Below, in pieces: positions 11,344 to 23,049 of a DNA stretch of 64,000 nucleotides. Numbering within the stretch: position 1 is the stretch's first letter; each line of letters starts with the position of its first letter. Made by a program: the position numbers and the translations under genes. The DNA comes from Agaricus subrufescens (taxonomy: Eukaryota; Basidiomycota; Agaricomycetes; Agaricales; Agaricaceae). The stretch is from NCBI GenBank assembly GCA_029945375.1, contig CM057066.1, positions 1,426,001-1,490,000 on the forward strand, read 5' to 3'. The notes under the pieces were generated by a model, which was not told where the DNA came from, made no database searches, and was given only the letters and a program-made list of their open reading frames with translations.

Positions 11344-12641
11344 ATGCATTCCCCTCGTACTCCACGTACTCGTCGTCCCAGTCAAAAACTCTTGGATAGT
11401 GGCAATGCTATTCAAAAGAAGAAAAGACAGCCTGCTAAATGCCATATTTGCCCAGGTTTTCCTCTTAAAGCTATTTGTAGCTGTAGAAAACAGCAACAAC
11501 AAACAGCCTCTTCCTCAAGTATTTCAAATACCTTATCTACAAGTACAGATCTTTTTTCTCACAGTATCTTTTTAGATTCTTCTGCAACTCCAGCCATTTC
11601 CCAGACTTTTTCTATAAATATAAATTCTCCTGAAATTAACTCACCCACAGTGTCACTGCCACATTCATCTCCTACACCCAACAATAATTTTGTATCTACA
11701 CCAATACCTTTGTTCAATTTTCCAGATACCTTGGATACTCCAGAAAATTCATCAAATGGAGAAATTGTAAGTTCAATTTTTCTTATAAAATACCAATGTA
11801 ACTTAAACTTTAGAATGACTCTCAGATCAACAATATGATGTCAAATTCATCTGATCTTATGGTAAGTTACTATTTTACAAAAATTGATGAGAACTAATAT
11901 ATATAGATTGATCCACAACTGCTTGATCAAGATAATCAGGATCTAGATCCTGAAATTGGCACTTCTGAAAATGTCCAAGAATTATCACCTAAAAAAAATG
12001 CAAAAACAGTCCCTTCAGTGAGGAATCCAGTTTATGGCTTGGTAGAGGGAGTCAAAAAAGGAAGTGCAGTTTATGGTATGTTTTGATTATAAAATGCTTT
12101 TCTGTTGAATTTTAACAAAGATAAGATGTTGCAAGAACTCGTGAACTACCTGATAAAATTAATATGCTAGGAAAGTCAACCTCTAGATATAGAAGAGAAC
12201 TACCAGACATTATTGCAAGGGCAAGTAAACTATTATTTTTGAATCTGTGATTGACTTTATTCATATTATTGCCAGTGTGAACGGTTGGCTGTACAGTGTG
12301 ATGTCTACATGATGTTAGTGTGTCAGCAAGCCAGTGGCTCTTCAGCTGCTGTGCACTATACCTCTCCTAGGCTCAGAAAAGAAGCCAAGCAAGACACTGT
12401 GGAAATTATTCAAAACTATCAATCTTTGATGAACAAATTATTGTTGTCTCGGAGACAAGATGCATTAGTTGCTATCAAAGAGAAAGAAATAGCTGAAAAG
12501 GAAGCACAAGAAGCACAAGAGAGAACAAGACAGGCAGAAGAAAAAATAAAGGCACAAGAGACACAATTAGAGGCCCAGAGTATTTTGCTACAAAAATTAC
12601 AAGCTCAAATGGAGGAATTGCAAGCACAAAGAGAAGAGTAA
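11344..12641 (+). CDS. KDZ-element coiled-coil protein, unknown function
   Basis: Five exons (11344-11766, 11814-11861, 11907-12075, 12126-12220, 12276-12641) stay in frame and encode 366 aa. The N terminus is basic with a small Cys cluster (CHICPGF..CSCRK at residues about 37-55). The middle is Ser/Thr/Pro-rich. A conserved-looking basic block follows (VYGLVEGVKKGSAVY and TSRYRRELPDIIARCERLAV). The C-terminal ~75 residues are a strong coiled coil rich in Glu, Gln and Lys. Intron 4 appears to use a GC donor (AGG|GCAAGT), needed to keep the frame. The gene is divergent from the transposase. A DNA-binding or multimerisation partner of the transposase is plausible, but I recognise no family. Confidence 0.6.
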
Positions 12642-12749
12642 AGTAGACAAAGAATATGATACTGTAAATAGTTATTTAATGTTAATTTCTGAGACAAAAG
12701 ATACTTGAACTATTCAACTGCTTTTAACATAATTGATGGAAGTTTTCCC

Positions 12750-14130
12750 AATATAGTAGGATTCTACTGCTTATATTATAGTAGAATCCAATTGGCCACA
12801 ATGTATGTACTGTGGTAGAATTCCACTCCCTATTATTTTCCTATTGACTACTATTTCTCTACTGCAGTAAAATTCTACTATTGATAAATGTAGCTCTACA
12901 ATGGATTCTACTGATCAAAACTTTCCCAATGCAATAGAATTCTGCTGCACACAATAGCCTGACTGTAGTAGAATTGTACTGCCTATAATATCCATACTAC
13001 AATAGAATTCTACCACTCACAATATCCTTACTGCAGTAGAATTCTACTGACCTTAATTTTTGCATTGCAGGAGAATACTACTATGAACAATGTCCCTACT
13101 GCAGCAGAATTCTACTATCCACAGTGGTTCCACTGCAGTAGAATTGTACTATCAATATTTCACCCACTACAGTAGAATTGTACTGTCAACAATTTACCCA
13201 GTGCAATAGAATTCTACTGTTCACAAGTAGAATGCCCACTGCAGTAGAATTCTACTGCTCACAATATCCCTGCAGTAGAATTCTACTGCTCACAATATGC
13301 CCACTGCAGTAGAATTCTACTGCTCACAATATCACCTGCACTGCAGTAAATTCTCTGCTCACAACTCCACTGCGGTAGAATTCTACTGCTCACAGCATCC
13401 ACAGAATTCTGCTCACAGCATCACTGCAGTGAATTCTACTGCTCTGCACTGCACCTGCAGATACCACTGCAGTGAGATTCTGCTCCTACTGCTGCTCAAA
13501 TACCCACTGCAGTAATTCTACTGCAGCCATACCTGCTGGCGTAGATTCTACAATGCGTCTGCTTACCCACTGCACTGCTCCCAGAATTCTACTCTCCCTA
13601 CTGCGGTAGAACTATGCCCACAATATCCTAGTGCAGTAGAACTCTGCTCACTATCCCTGTGCGTCGGTTAGATTCTACTGCAGTGAATTCTGCTCACAAT
13701 ATCCCTAGTGCAGTAGAATTCTGCTTACGCACGCTCACAACATGCAGAATGCGGAATTCTACTGCTCACAATATGCCTACTGCTGGCTGCTGCACATACC
13801 CACTGCAGTAGAATTCTGCTGCTAGTCAATGTGCGGTGCTCTACAGTAGAATCTACTGCTCACAATATCCTAGTGTAGTAGAATTCATGCGGGTGATTCT
13901 ACTGCTCACAATATCCTAGTGCAGAGATTCACTATACCCACTGCACTACTGCTCACAAGAATTCTACTGCTCACATTCCACAGAATTCTACTGCTCACAA
14001 TATAGAATTCTACTGCTCACATCTAATTAGAATTCTACTGTTCACAATATTCCTACTACAGTAGAAACCTACTGCTCCCAATCCTCCCAGTGCAGTAGGA
14101 TTCTATCCCTTAGTTAGATATCATGTCAGT
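12750..14130. repeat. ~28-30-bp minisatellite on a GCAGTAGAATTCTACTGC core
   Basis: Dozens of copies of a unit like 'gcagtagaattctactgctcacaatatccc' fill this stretch, many degenerate. The core is a perfect 18-bp palindrome centred on GAATTC. Copies near 13240-13330 are most regular; edges (12750-13000, 14040-14130) are diverged. The 72-codon open frame at 13297-13515 is an artefact of the repeat. Confidence 0.85.
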
Positions 14131-14139
14131 AGGATCTTA

Positions 14140-16420
14140 CCAGGCTTGATATCCAGAAGTCAATAGGATTCTATTAAGAACAATGTGCAGCCTGAATGGT
14201 AGGATCCTACTCTGGGATGTATGGCTGTGGTAGTCAGAGCCTTATGTAACACTCCAAAAATGTACAAGGGGCTGTATGTAGGTTGTACAGCCGGCTGTAT
14301 GCCTTATGTACAGTATGCATAAATCAGCTACGTGTCTGTTCAGCACGATCATTCGGGACATCTATGAAAGCAAACTCTCCCCCGAGTATCTTAGTGGCGT
14401 TTAAACTCAGCCATAACCGGGGATGATTGAATGTTTCCGCAAAAGGATATGGGCGGGAAGTTAATAATTAACCCTTCTCAAGAAGAATCTATTGCAAGGG
14501 ATACCTTGGAGGGACTATCCAGAGTAAGTTGAATTGACTAAATGTAGAAAGAAAACACCGAAGTCGGCGGTTTGCATATCAAGGAAGGGCTTTAGGCAAC
14601 CTGGAAGCATTCAAACACGGGACTGCCGTGGATTATTGTATATAGCAAGCATGGCCCCGTCTGACGCGGAAAAATAGGCCTCAAATAAGTTTTGAGCAAA
14701 GCACATGCTGATCGTCTTTCTTTGACATCGGAATCGGTTTGGCATTTGTGGCCCGGGGATTGTCTCAGACGCGGATCATTTTTGTCAAGAATGTACTAGA
14801 GAATTTCTGATGACATGACATGTGAGTCAAGTGTAGAGAGGTAGTGGAATACTGATGAGAAGTTCAAGTGATCCGTAAGGCACGGATGTTGCAGCAGAAT
14901 TCTGCTAACGATGTTGAGTACCAATGGGTCAGGAATGACTGGGCATAGGCACGGGCCTGCCAGTGAAATGACTGTACAGGCCGCCCTCCGAGATATGCCG
15001 AGTTGGGCGCCAGTCTATACGTTTCAGCGCGAAAAAAAGTGAACAACGTTGTCTCCGATACGGAATTTTGGACTGACGGCAACGTCGCCGTCGTGTCGAC
15101 TCAGTAAGATGGCCATGGACTACCGAACTGTCAAATTTGTACATCGGAGTTGAGGTTGACAAGATAAATTCGGTGTCAAGGGAGGGAAATGGCACTAACA
15201 AAGACTGTGCTTAAGCAATTCATGAGACAGCTGTAGGCACGAGTGGGGAGAGCAGCAATCAAACAGATTCGGAGCGAAAACCGAATGAGAGGGATAGTGC
15301 GGCCTGGATCAAAGTCTTCTTTGGGCGTCTTTGCAGGCCTAGAACGCTAGATCAATGGTTTCTAGCTCGTTTTCCTAGGTGATTGTCACCAAGCTGTGAC
15401 GTAAAAATAGCTTGCCCAAAGGTTGCTTGCTTCCAACTTGCATACAGGCAGCTTATTCTGTCTTGTTCAAATTACATGGTGTTTCTCATCAAGTCAGGAC
15501 CGAACTGATCTGTGGAGCATGGTAGAATTTTGCTATGGGTAGCGAGCCGAACTTTAGCAGCACATGAACGCGAACGTCGACCAGTGAAGACAAACGTATC
15601 TCGATAGCGGGACGAGGACCGGACCCTGTCTCGTTTGTTGTTAGTAAGTGCAATTTCAAGCTAACCGCCACAGGTTTCTCACCGGGTCGGTGTTTATCCA
15701 TGCACACGCTGCACTGCGACACGGCGATAGGCGGTTCTCCAAGATTTAGCTGACCGTTGTTTGACGTGTATCGCCGGTATCGCTCAGTGAGTTGTAGGCA
15801 ATATGTCACCGTAGAGCGAAAACACGTGTTTTTCGGTCGTGAACTCTAGTATTCGGGGCGTATGCTATTGTATTAGGGTACAAAGGTTGATCAGAGAAGC
15901 TCACGACAGTGTGTGGGGGCAGTGCGAAAGGTGGGTTCGGGTCAGGGCCGTGAGAGAAGCTTCCGACGTCATACGATATATTCAAGTTCGGGTGGAAGAG
16001 GTAATTTGTGCGTGATGGGGGCAGGACCAGCCGAACAGCTCGAGGTCAAACAAGGCCCGGGCTAGACCAGCCTGGTGTGAGGTCGAAATTAACAAGGACG
16101 GGGCCGGACAGAGAGGCAGATTAGATAACCGGAACGGACGCCTGCAAAGAGGCAGAAGGACGTATTGTTGGGAGCCCGGTAAGTTGCGGGTCTAGACCGG
16201 GCTGGGCCTGCGAGGGGGTTTCCTAAAGGGGAAGGGGTGGTGGGGGTATGTTGGGGGAGGCCGGACAACGGGGGCAGCTGGGCGAGGGCGAGGGCAGCCG
16301 GGGCTGGCGGAAGGGACGGCGAGATTAGAATGAGTGTGGGAACGGATAAAGAGTGTATTTGGCGGCAAGCGACGCCCCGGCATCAGCACTCTCACCGCTC
16401 CTCCGTTCGCCCCTCCGCGA
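14140..16420. other. no supported gene; upstream region of skn7
   Basis: Open frames on the minus strand (14864-15082, 14929-15201, 15489-15809) have no motif or splice support. Base composition turns from AT-rich to GC-rich toward 16420, where skn7 starts. A short repeat of 'ggctgtatg' occurs at 14269-14305. Confidence 0.5.
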
Positions 16421-16422
16421 CC

Positions 16423-19400
16423 ATGAGCCACGCAAAGGACTCCTCGTCCTCCCCGCGCGAAGATCCGATGCCCTCCACCAGCGATTTCGTCAAGAAGCTG
16501 TACAAGTACGCCGCCCCGCCCTTCTCTGCCCCCTCCGCTTCATCTCTTCTCCAGGATGCTCGAGGACCCGGCTTTCCAGTCCGTCGTCTGCTGGGGCCCT
16601 CATGGCGACTGCTTCGTCGTCAAAGTACGCCGTTCCGCGCCTCCGCGTTTGTCTCCCCGTCCGATTGTCTCATTCCCAGGACATGAACGAGTTCACAAAG
16701 TCCATCCTTCCCCGCATGTTCAAGCACTCCAACTTCGCCTCCTTTGTCCGCCAGCTCAACAAGTACGATTTCCACAAGGTCAAGAACACCGACGATAACC
16801 AGTATGGGGAGCACGTATGCCTCGTTTTCCGCTCCGCAGACCAATCCTTATCTTGACGTGGTCACAGAGCTGGACATTCCGCCACCCCGATTTTCACATA
16901 GACCGCCGGGACGCTTTGGAAAATATCAAGCGCAAGGTCCCCGCCCAACGCAAAGCCCAGCAGGCCGCTGCTGTGGCAGCCCAGGCCCAGGCCGTAGCCC
17001 TGCAATCCCTACCCAACTTTTCGTCCTCATCCCTCCTTCCCAATCCCGCTGTCACCGTCCAGGCACAAAGCCAGCTGCAGATTGAGCAGCTACAGCATGA
17101 AATTCGGCGCTTGAAAGACGAGGGTGACGATCTCAGAGGCCGTCTACGGAACCTCGAACGAAACTATGAGAATGTCCTTGTCGAAATGGTTGGCTTTCAG
17201 AGGGGGATGGCTCAACAAGACGGCCTTATGCAGAGTCTTATTTCTTATTTCCTGGGCAATGAGACTGGTAAGTAACAGTTTCATGTCCTTCGACGCCATC
17301 TCGCTTCGCTTTCTTCTATCGTCTGTCGTATGGCCGTTGCGAGTTACAGTGAGGGTTTGTAGCTCGAGCTTCACGTAAACGTGTCTTAGTGACACCCTGT
17401 TCTCATAGACAATGTTCCTACCCCTGCAGCGTCCCCGCCCCGCTACCTGTTTTTTTTTTCTCATCACATACGACCCGACTCGAGAAGTTCGCCTTCTCCG
17501 GGTTCGCTTATTTTTGGTGTTGGTCCAGGCCTTGCCCTTTTATCTTAGAATGCTTTCCAACGTGGTTGCCGATCATAATACTCGTCAATGACATTTTATA
17601 CCTCCACCTTTTCTCCCTTTTCTGCAGGCCCTCGCTTACATCCTGCATCAATCTGCGATTCTATTTCTGTTTTCTATTCCCTCCGTTCTGATCTTTATTC
17701 AAAGGGCCTAGCCCGCTCTCGACCGTGGCCGCTTCATGATGTCAGAAATATCTGTCATCCTTTTTCATCATTTGCTTGGCAACCGTCGAATTATTCGTTT
17801 TCATTTTCCTTTTGTGGGCTCTACTGGTTCGACTACCCGTGCAATTTTTCGCTAACAATCTTTTTTTCTATTGCGCCGCAGATAAACAGAAAATTCTGTC
17901 CATGCTCAGCCATCCGCAAACCCCTTTGCAGACCTTACACCGTAGCCCCTCACTACCTCTACCGCAATGGCAGAATCAGTCACAGCTACAAACACCGCGA
18001 GAAATAGGGTCGACGATGGCCCAGACTCAAACTCAATTTACCAAGGCCTCGCTTGCAGCGCCTTCATCATCAACTTTGTTGCCCCTCCCGCAATCTCGAT
18101 CTCATCCCCAATCAAGTAGTGATGCTGGTTTGGACTCTTCCAATCCGTATGTATCAGGTAATACCGGTGCCCTCGAAGCTGGCGTTACCAACACGCTGAA
18201 CAGTGCAAGTAGCACACACTACGAAACTCAGTCTATGGACCATGACACCGGCACTCGCGTGTCCTGGAACGGGGATTCTTCTTCGTCGGTGCAAATACCA
18301 CAAGTCTCCCCGTCGGTATCAAGCTTGACGTCGGCGCCGGGTTTCTCTTCCTCTGATGGGCCACGCGCAGAAGCATTGTCTAAAATTGAAGAATTTTACC
18401 GTGCCCGTACCACGAATAATGGTACTGGTAACGACAAGCCTCAACCATGGGACGATCGAAGACGGGAATTAGCTTCGCCTTCTTCTCCAATCACACAACC
18501 CTGGAATGGTGTGAATGTCGGAGTTGATGGTGATCCACCTACGAGCAACGCTTTCCTTTCTTCTTCGACGTCGCTAGCAGATGAGAACGTGCAGGTCTAT
18601 ACCCTCGGAAAGTTGGTTCCTCGCAAAGACCAAGCTGGTTGGAGCCCCGCGGCTGAGCCATCGGCAGTTGCTGGTTCGAGCGCTAGTTTTACTCCCAGGA
18701 CATTAGCTCTGACTCCGAGATACGAACCGCCAACCGCACCTCAAATTTCATCAAACACCCTCCCAAAGTCAAAAAGTGAGCAGAAACGACGGCGAGACGA
18801 TGACGAAGAGGGCGAATCTGGTGAAGAGGAAGAATGTGTTATGCCGACGCCTACAACAGCCCTTATCAACCCTCTACCGTCATCACCCGACAAGTCTAGC
18901 CCAGGAACTCTGGCCCTCTCCTCATCGAGAAATTCGCCCGGCTCCGCGGAGGGCCAGAAAATTCGGGTTAGAAGGTCGGCTTTCGTCCCCAGTTGGGCGG
19001 TCCCACCTCGTGTTCTCATAGTGGACGACGATATTATTAGCCGAAAGCTCGGAGGAAAGTTTTTGCAGGTGTCTGGATGTCAGTTTGATATGGCCGTCGA
19101 TGGGGAGAGTGCCGTTAATAAAATGATGAATCTCGAAAAGTATGATCTAGTCCTCATGGTACGTTTGTCTTATTTTTAAAAGAAACTCAGAGATGAATCT
19201 CTTTTCTATTCGTAGGATATCATGATGCCAAAGCTAGATGGTTTAGCCGCAACCTCGTTGATACGACGATTTGATCACCGTACACCTATTATTTCGATGA
19301 CGAGTAAATCAAAACCGAGTGAGATCATGTCTTACTACTCTTCTGGTACGTCCTCGCCCTGCGCACTTTGCCTGTAAAGAAGCACTCACTAACACTGCCC

Positions 19401-20198
19401 TCCTTGTAGGAATGAACGATATTCTTACCAAGCCGTTCACTCAGGTTAAGTTGCTTGAGATGTTAGACGTGAGTAGATGTGCCTCCCTAACAACAATGGT
19501 CTGACTTTATATCATAGAAACACCTTAGGCATCTCACGATGCGAGCGATGAGGGACGTCCCACGCTCAATCGGTGTTCCACCCATGTCGGATCCGCAGTT
19601 CGATCAAGCACTTAAATCTAGTGCCAGCTCTTGCAAGTCAGCTCGATCGCAACCTCAGTCACACCCGCCGAGTGGTACTCAAATTCAAAACATGATTCAG
19701 GATCCATCATCGTCAGTATCAGCAGGCCCATCATCCATGTTTACTCCTGCACCTTCAGCAACTCTCGGCTACCCTTCGACATTGACGCCTAGCCTAGGAT
19801 CATTCACGTACGGTCAGGAACAGCAAACGGTGATTTCGACCATGGATGATGAAAATCGTATAAATAACCCATTTTCGGGGATGGGGATACCAGATGACCA
19901 ATACACTGTGATGTTACAGAACGTCATGAACGGGAATAACTTCATGAGCGGGATAGATGGTGCTCCCGCAACATCGTCTAGTGCATCAGCCTCTATGTCT
20001 TCCCCTGTGTCATCATCCGTGTCGTCACCGCCTGTGATGGGAGGCCTCAATGGGATGATGAATACGAGTTTTGCTATGACGAACATGCTTGGAGTGAGCT
20101 TTCGTGGCGAGAAACGGACTTATGATTCTTATGATGACGTTGGCCCTTCGAAGTCGAACGGGAGAGAGAAAAGAAGCCGCTTTGAAGTGATTGAATGA
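16423..20198 (+). CDS. skn7: Skn7-type transcription factor (HSF domain + coiled coil + response-regulator receiver)
   Basis: Eight exons (16423-16505, 16555-16624, 16680-16814, 16868-17267, 17882-19158, 19216-19345, 19410-19468, 19518-20198) join in frame to 944 aa. Residues about 20-130 form an HSF DNA-binding domain ([43 protein letters not shown]). A coiled coil follows (about 175-225) ending in [20 protein letters not shown] Ser/Pro-rich linker leads to a receiver domain with the acidic pocket DDD (611-613), phosphoacceptor Asp656 in DIMMPKLDG, the switch Ser/Thr (IISMTS) and Lys706 in LTKPF. This is the nuclear response regulator of fungal two-component phosphorelays, known in yeasts for oxidative and cell-wall stress responses. 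The intron 17268-17881 is unusually long (614 nt) and might hide a small exon. Phosphoacceptor Asp656 is the first codon after an intron. Confidence 0.93.
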
Positions 20199-20466
20199 TC
20201 TTTCAGTTTTTGGGAGTAGGGAAATTTTTTTGGGACTCCAATGCGGTACTGACATTCTCATATTTATGATCAAAGGTTAAGCATTTTCTGTTTTATCGGT
20301 ACTTAGTATGACCTCTTAAGTTGTATGCATGTTATGAGTGCCTATATTCTTCGGCTTACTTCTGTACTTTGTTGTGTAACTTATTGTCGCATGTCATAAC
20401 TTTCGTTCATCTGTGATACACATGAATATCATCGCATTATCTGATACCTCGCTTGGTTGCGCTGTG

Positions 20467-21217
20467 CTAAACAGGTGAAGAGAAAATCGGTAGACTAGCA
20501 GCGGTAAACGCCTCGTTTTTCATATCGGGCCTTTGTTCTCCAGGTGATGAACTTCCTCCAAAACCACAATATATCCCCTCAAACACCCCTGGCCCATCGC
20601 CTGAATCAACCATGAAATCTAAGACTGGATTGCACCCAGCGAGGGGGCCCGATGTGGAACCGATAATACTGACATCGGAGTCATTACTGTCGGGCGACGA
20701 TGGCTGCGACAACAATGAAGGACTCGGATTTTGCCGAACAGACAATGTAAGAGGAAATGGTTTTGCTTCCAATCCAGGCAATAGTATTGGTGAATGTTCA
20801 ATCGCTGATGCGAGTGGGTAACATTCAGGAGCCAATACAGATTCGGAAGAAGCATCTAAAATCATGGTAAGCTTAAAAGCCCAAAAAATACCCGACGCCG
20901 TTTCATCCGCGTCACAAAGCATAGTCAAGAAACTTACTGCTATCTCGGTTCCCCAAGATACGCGAAAGAATACTTCTCAGAAGATTATCTTGTTGCCCCA
21001 TTCCACGTTGAATGGCGGCCAATTCGATAAGAAGGATTTCGTAACTCGTTTCAAGCGTTTGTAAACGATGTTTGAATTCGCTATTCTCTCCTTTTAGGCG
21101 ACTGACCTCGCCTTCAAGCTCTTCGATCTGAGGCTGTTGAGAATCGAGAGCGGAAGGTAGCAAGTTATGCCCCTGATTGGGCGAGGTTTGAGAGAGAAAT
21201 GAGGTTGTATCACTCAT
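20467..21217 (-). CDS. small protein with a Skn7-like coiled coil, no DNA-binding or receiver domain
   Basis: Two exons (21217-20938 and 20855-20467) splice in frame to 222 aa; the 82-nt intron has GTAAGT and TTTTAG ends. Residues about 30-85 (EELEGEVSRLKGENSEFKH, then IQRGMGQQDNLLRSIL and LGN) closely parallel the Skn7 coiled coil of the neighbouring gene ([19 protein letters not shown]). The remaining C terminus is Ser/Pro-rich and acidic. No HSF domain is found upstream on the minus strand within about 1.4 kb and no receiver follows. The gene is convergent with skn7, with 268 bp between stops. It could be a truncated paralogue that still dimerises with HSF-family partners, which is inference. 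A decayed gene remains possible, although the frame is clean. Confidence 0.7.
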
Positions 21218-22600
21218 AGCGTCTGTTTGGACGGATACCTTTGAGAGAATGTTGAGACAGTCAGATAGTTTAAGATAACAGCTCCATGCCGAGGAGAAGA
21301 CCTACATTCCCTTCTGATTCAACAGCATTCGTAATCTTGATCTTATCATTAAGCATTCTGGAGGTGAGCTGTACACTTGTTTGAAAGGGCTCTCGGCGAT
21401 GCCTTGAGTAATAGATGAGAGTTCCTGCGCAGTGTCAGTATAAGCTATAATATATCAAAAGGTATTAGAAGAGAATGTGAACTTGAACCAAATTAAAGAG
21501 TACACGCGAGTCAAAGAGACAGTTATGGGCAGAGAACAGCACTTTGGTTTTGTATTATAGCCAGACTTGAGTGTGAGCTTAGAACTGTATGGCTGGTCTA
21601 GGGGTGGGGATAGACACCTTGCGGTCATCGAGACGCATGCTTAGGGTGTTTAATGGAAGTGACGATACCTTTGGCTGCAGGACACATATGGGAATTGAAC
21701 GGCAAGAGGCCTCACAGGGATGAATAGGAACTGAACGGACTTCGTGAACAAGTTGGCTGTTCTAGCCTGTCCGGTGAACGATCGGTACTAAAGCGGGTAA
21801 GCGATTGGAGCTACGAGTTAATAAAGGTGGAGTACTTAGTAAATGATCAATGATCGAGGCAGCTCGGCTGATCTGTGTCGGAATCCGTGTCCGCCTCAGA
21901 TCGGTAGGTGAAGACCTTCAGTCATTTACCGCAAACTAGGCATAGTGCATGAGCAAACACTTGACAACCAGCTGGTAATGGAGAAAGACGACGGAAAAAC
22001 CTCTGAGAGATAATGATGACCCTTCTCTCAAAGATCATAACGATAAAAGTCGTGACCAACGATGTCAGGAGGGTGCTGGGAGGTTGTCTTCTCAGTGTCC
22101 CGTCTTAGATTCCCTAACGTTGCATCAGGCGAACATCATTATCAGATTGGGGTCAATTCATAGCTAAGTTCCGGCGAGTTGTAACGGCCGAGCACGACGT
22201 GAAATGGGATCTAGACATCAGTGACTTATTTTCATATCGATATGCCCAAGCATTATGTAAAGAGTGTAAACGTTTGTCCGATAATTCAATCACATAAGAG
22301 CTATGGAGCGTGATTACGTTCATTTGATATTACGATTCAAAAACGATATAGGGTAAGCTTGCCAACCTCCTCAAATATAACCCTAACTAGCTAATCTTTG
22401 CGTTCAGCATAAGGTTATCTGTTCGACGACTCTATGTTTTGTGGAGAAGGTCGATTAATTGCGTAAAAAGCAGTACGCGCGAGATGTCTAATCCTTGGCC
22501 GCCTTGCTATCATTTCCTGGTAACCATCAATCCTGCATTAGTCCACTAAGTCAATATATTGAATAATATGGAAATGTTCAATCCGAAGTCTATGGGATAT
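21218..22600. other. no supported gene; diverged duplicate of 25.7-26.3 kb
   Basis: No coding model is supported. The block around 21731-22260 resembles 25756-26330 in order and spacing (for example 'ggtgaac' followed by 'gggtaa', then 'gatcaatgat', then 'cccaagca.ta.gtaaag'), suggesting an old duplication. Confidence 0.4.
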
Positions 22601-22604
22601 GAAA

Positions 22605-23045
22605 TCAAAATACCGCGTGCAGATAACATGCGTTCATATCGATCACAACAATATGGTCTACATGCGTATGCTCGAAACTGAAACAGACGATTGAACCACT
22701 AGGGTCGGCATCAACGTAAACAAACTGAATTTCGAGACCGACGTACGCTAAGACGCCTTTTTGTCTTTCCAAAGCATGCATGAGGTCAGGCAAAAAATAG
22801 AACAATGATGGCTGAATTTAATGATAGTTAGTGTCCTGAACGTTACAACGTTACTTCTGGGAAAATTCTTCTGCTTTTCGCTCCATTATCGTCCAGGTAG
22901 CTGGAGAGTCAATCTTTACAGCCTGTCCAAAGGGCTTTGGAAGTAGACGTATTTGGTCAATGTCTCGACGTTCCCTCGTGAAAAGAAGGCCTTCAACTAT
23001 TACGCTGTTGCTTGCCACATCACACACCCTACAGCAGGATTTCAA
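22605..23045 (-). CDS. possible exons of an unknown protein
   Basis: Two minus-strand open stretches (23045-22851 and 22805-22605) sit about 45 bp apart and read like coding sequence (ATWTIMERKAEEFSQ, then FYFLPDLMHALERQKG and LAYVGLEIQFVYVDADPSG). The gap could be a short intron. I see no start context, family signature or convincing flanking exons, so this may be a fragment of a larger or decayed gene. Confidence 0.3.
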
Positions 23046-23049
23046 TCCT

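Larger units (their letters stand above)
4720..14130. mobile_element. KDZ-type DNA transposon with three genes (limits approximate)
   Basis: The block contains a transposase of the Kyakuja-Dileera-Zisupton class on the minus strand (7976-11039) flanked by two plus-strand genes (5029-7886 and 11344-12641). The accessory gene is convergent with the transposase, with about 90 bp between stops. The coiled-coil gene is divergent from it across a 304-bp promoter region. The base composition is distinctly AT-rich compared with the skn7-eIF4A region. All three reading frames can be spliced without a stop, so the element may be intact or recently active. I could not identify terminal inverted repeats or a target duplication. 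The limits given run from a short palindrome on the left to the end of an adjoining minisatellite on the right and are only a guess. Confidence 0.65.

Noticed and set aside
12750..14130. Regularly spaced palindromic repeats resembling a CRISPR array
   Set aside because: The spacers are themselves repeats, no cas genes exist, and the genome is eukaryotic; it is a minisatellite.
16192..16686. 149- and 167-codon plus-strand frames overlapping the skn7 start
   Set aside because: They read through introns of skn7; the spliced HSF domain is the convincing model.
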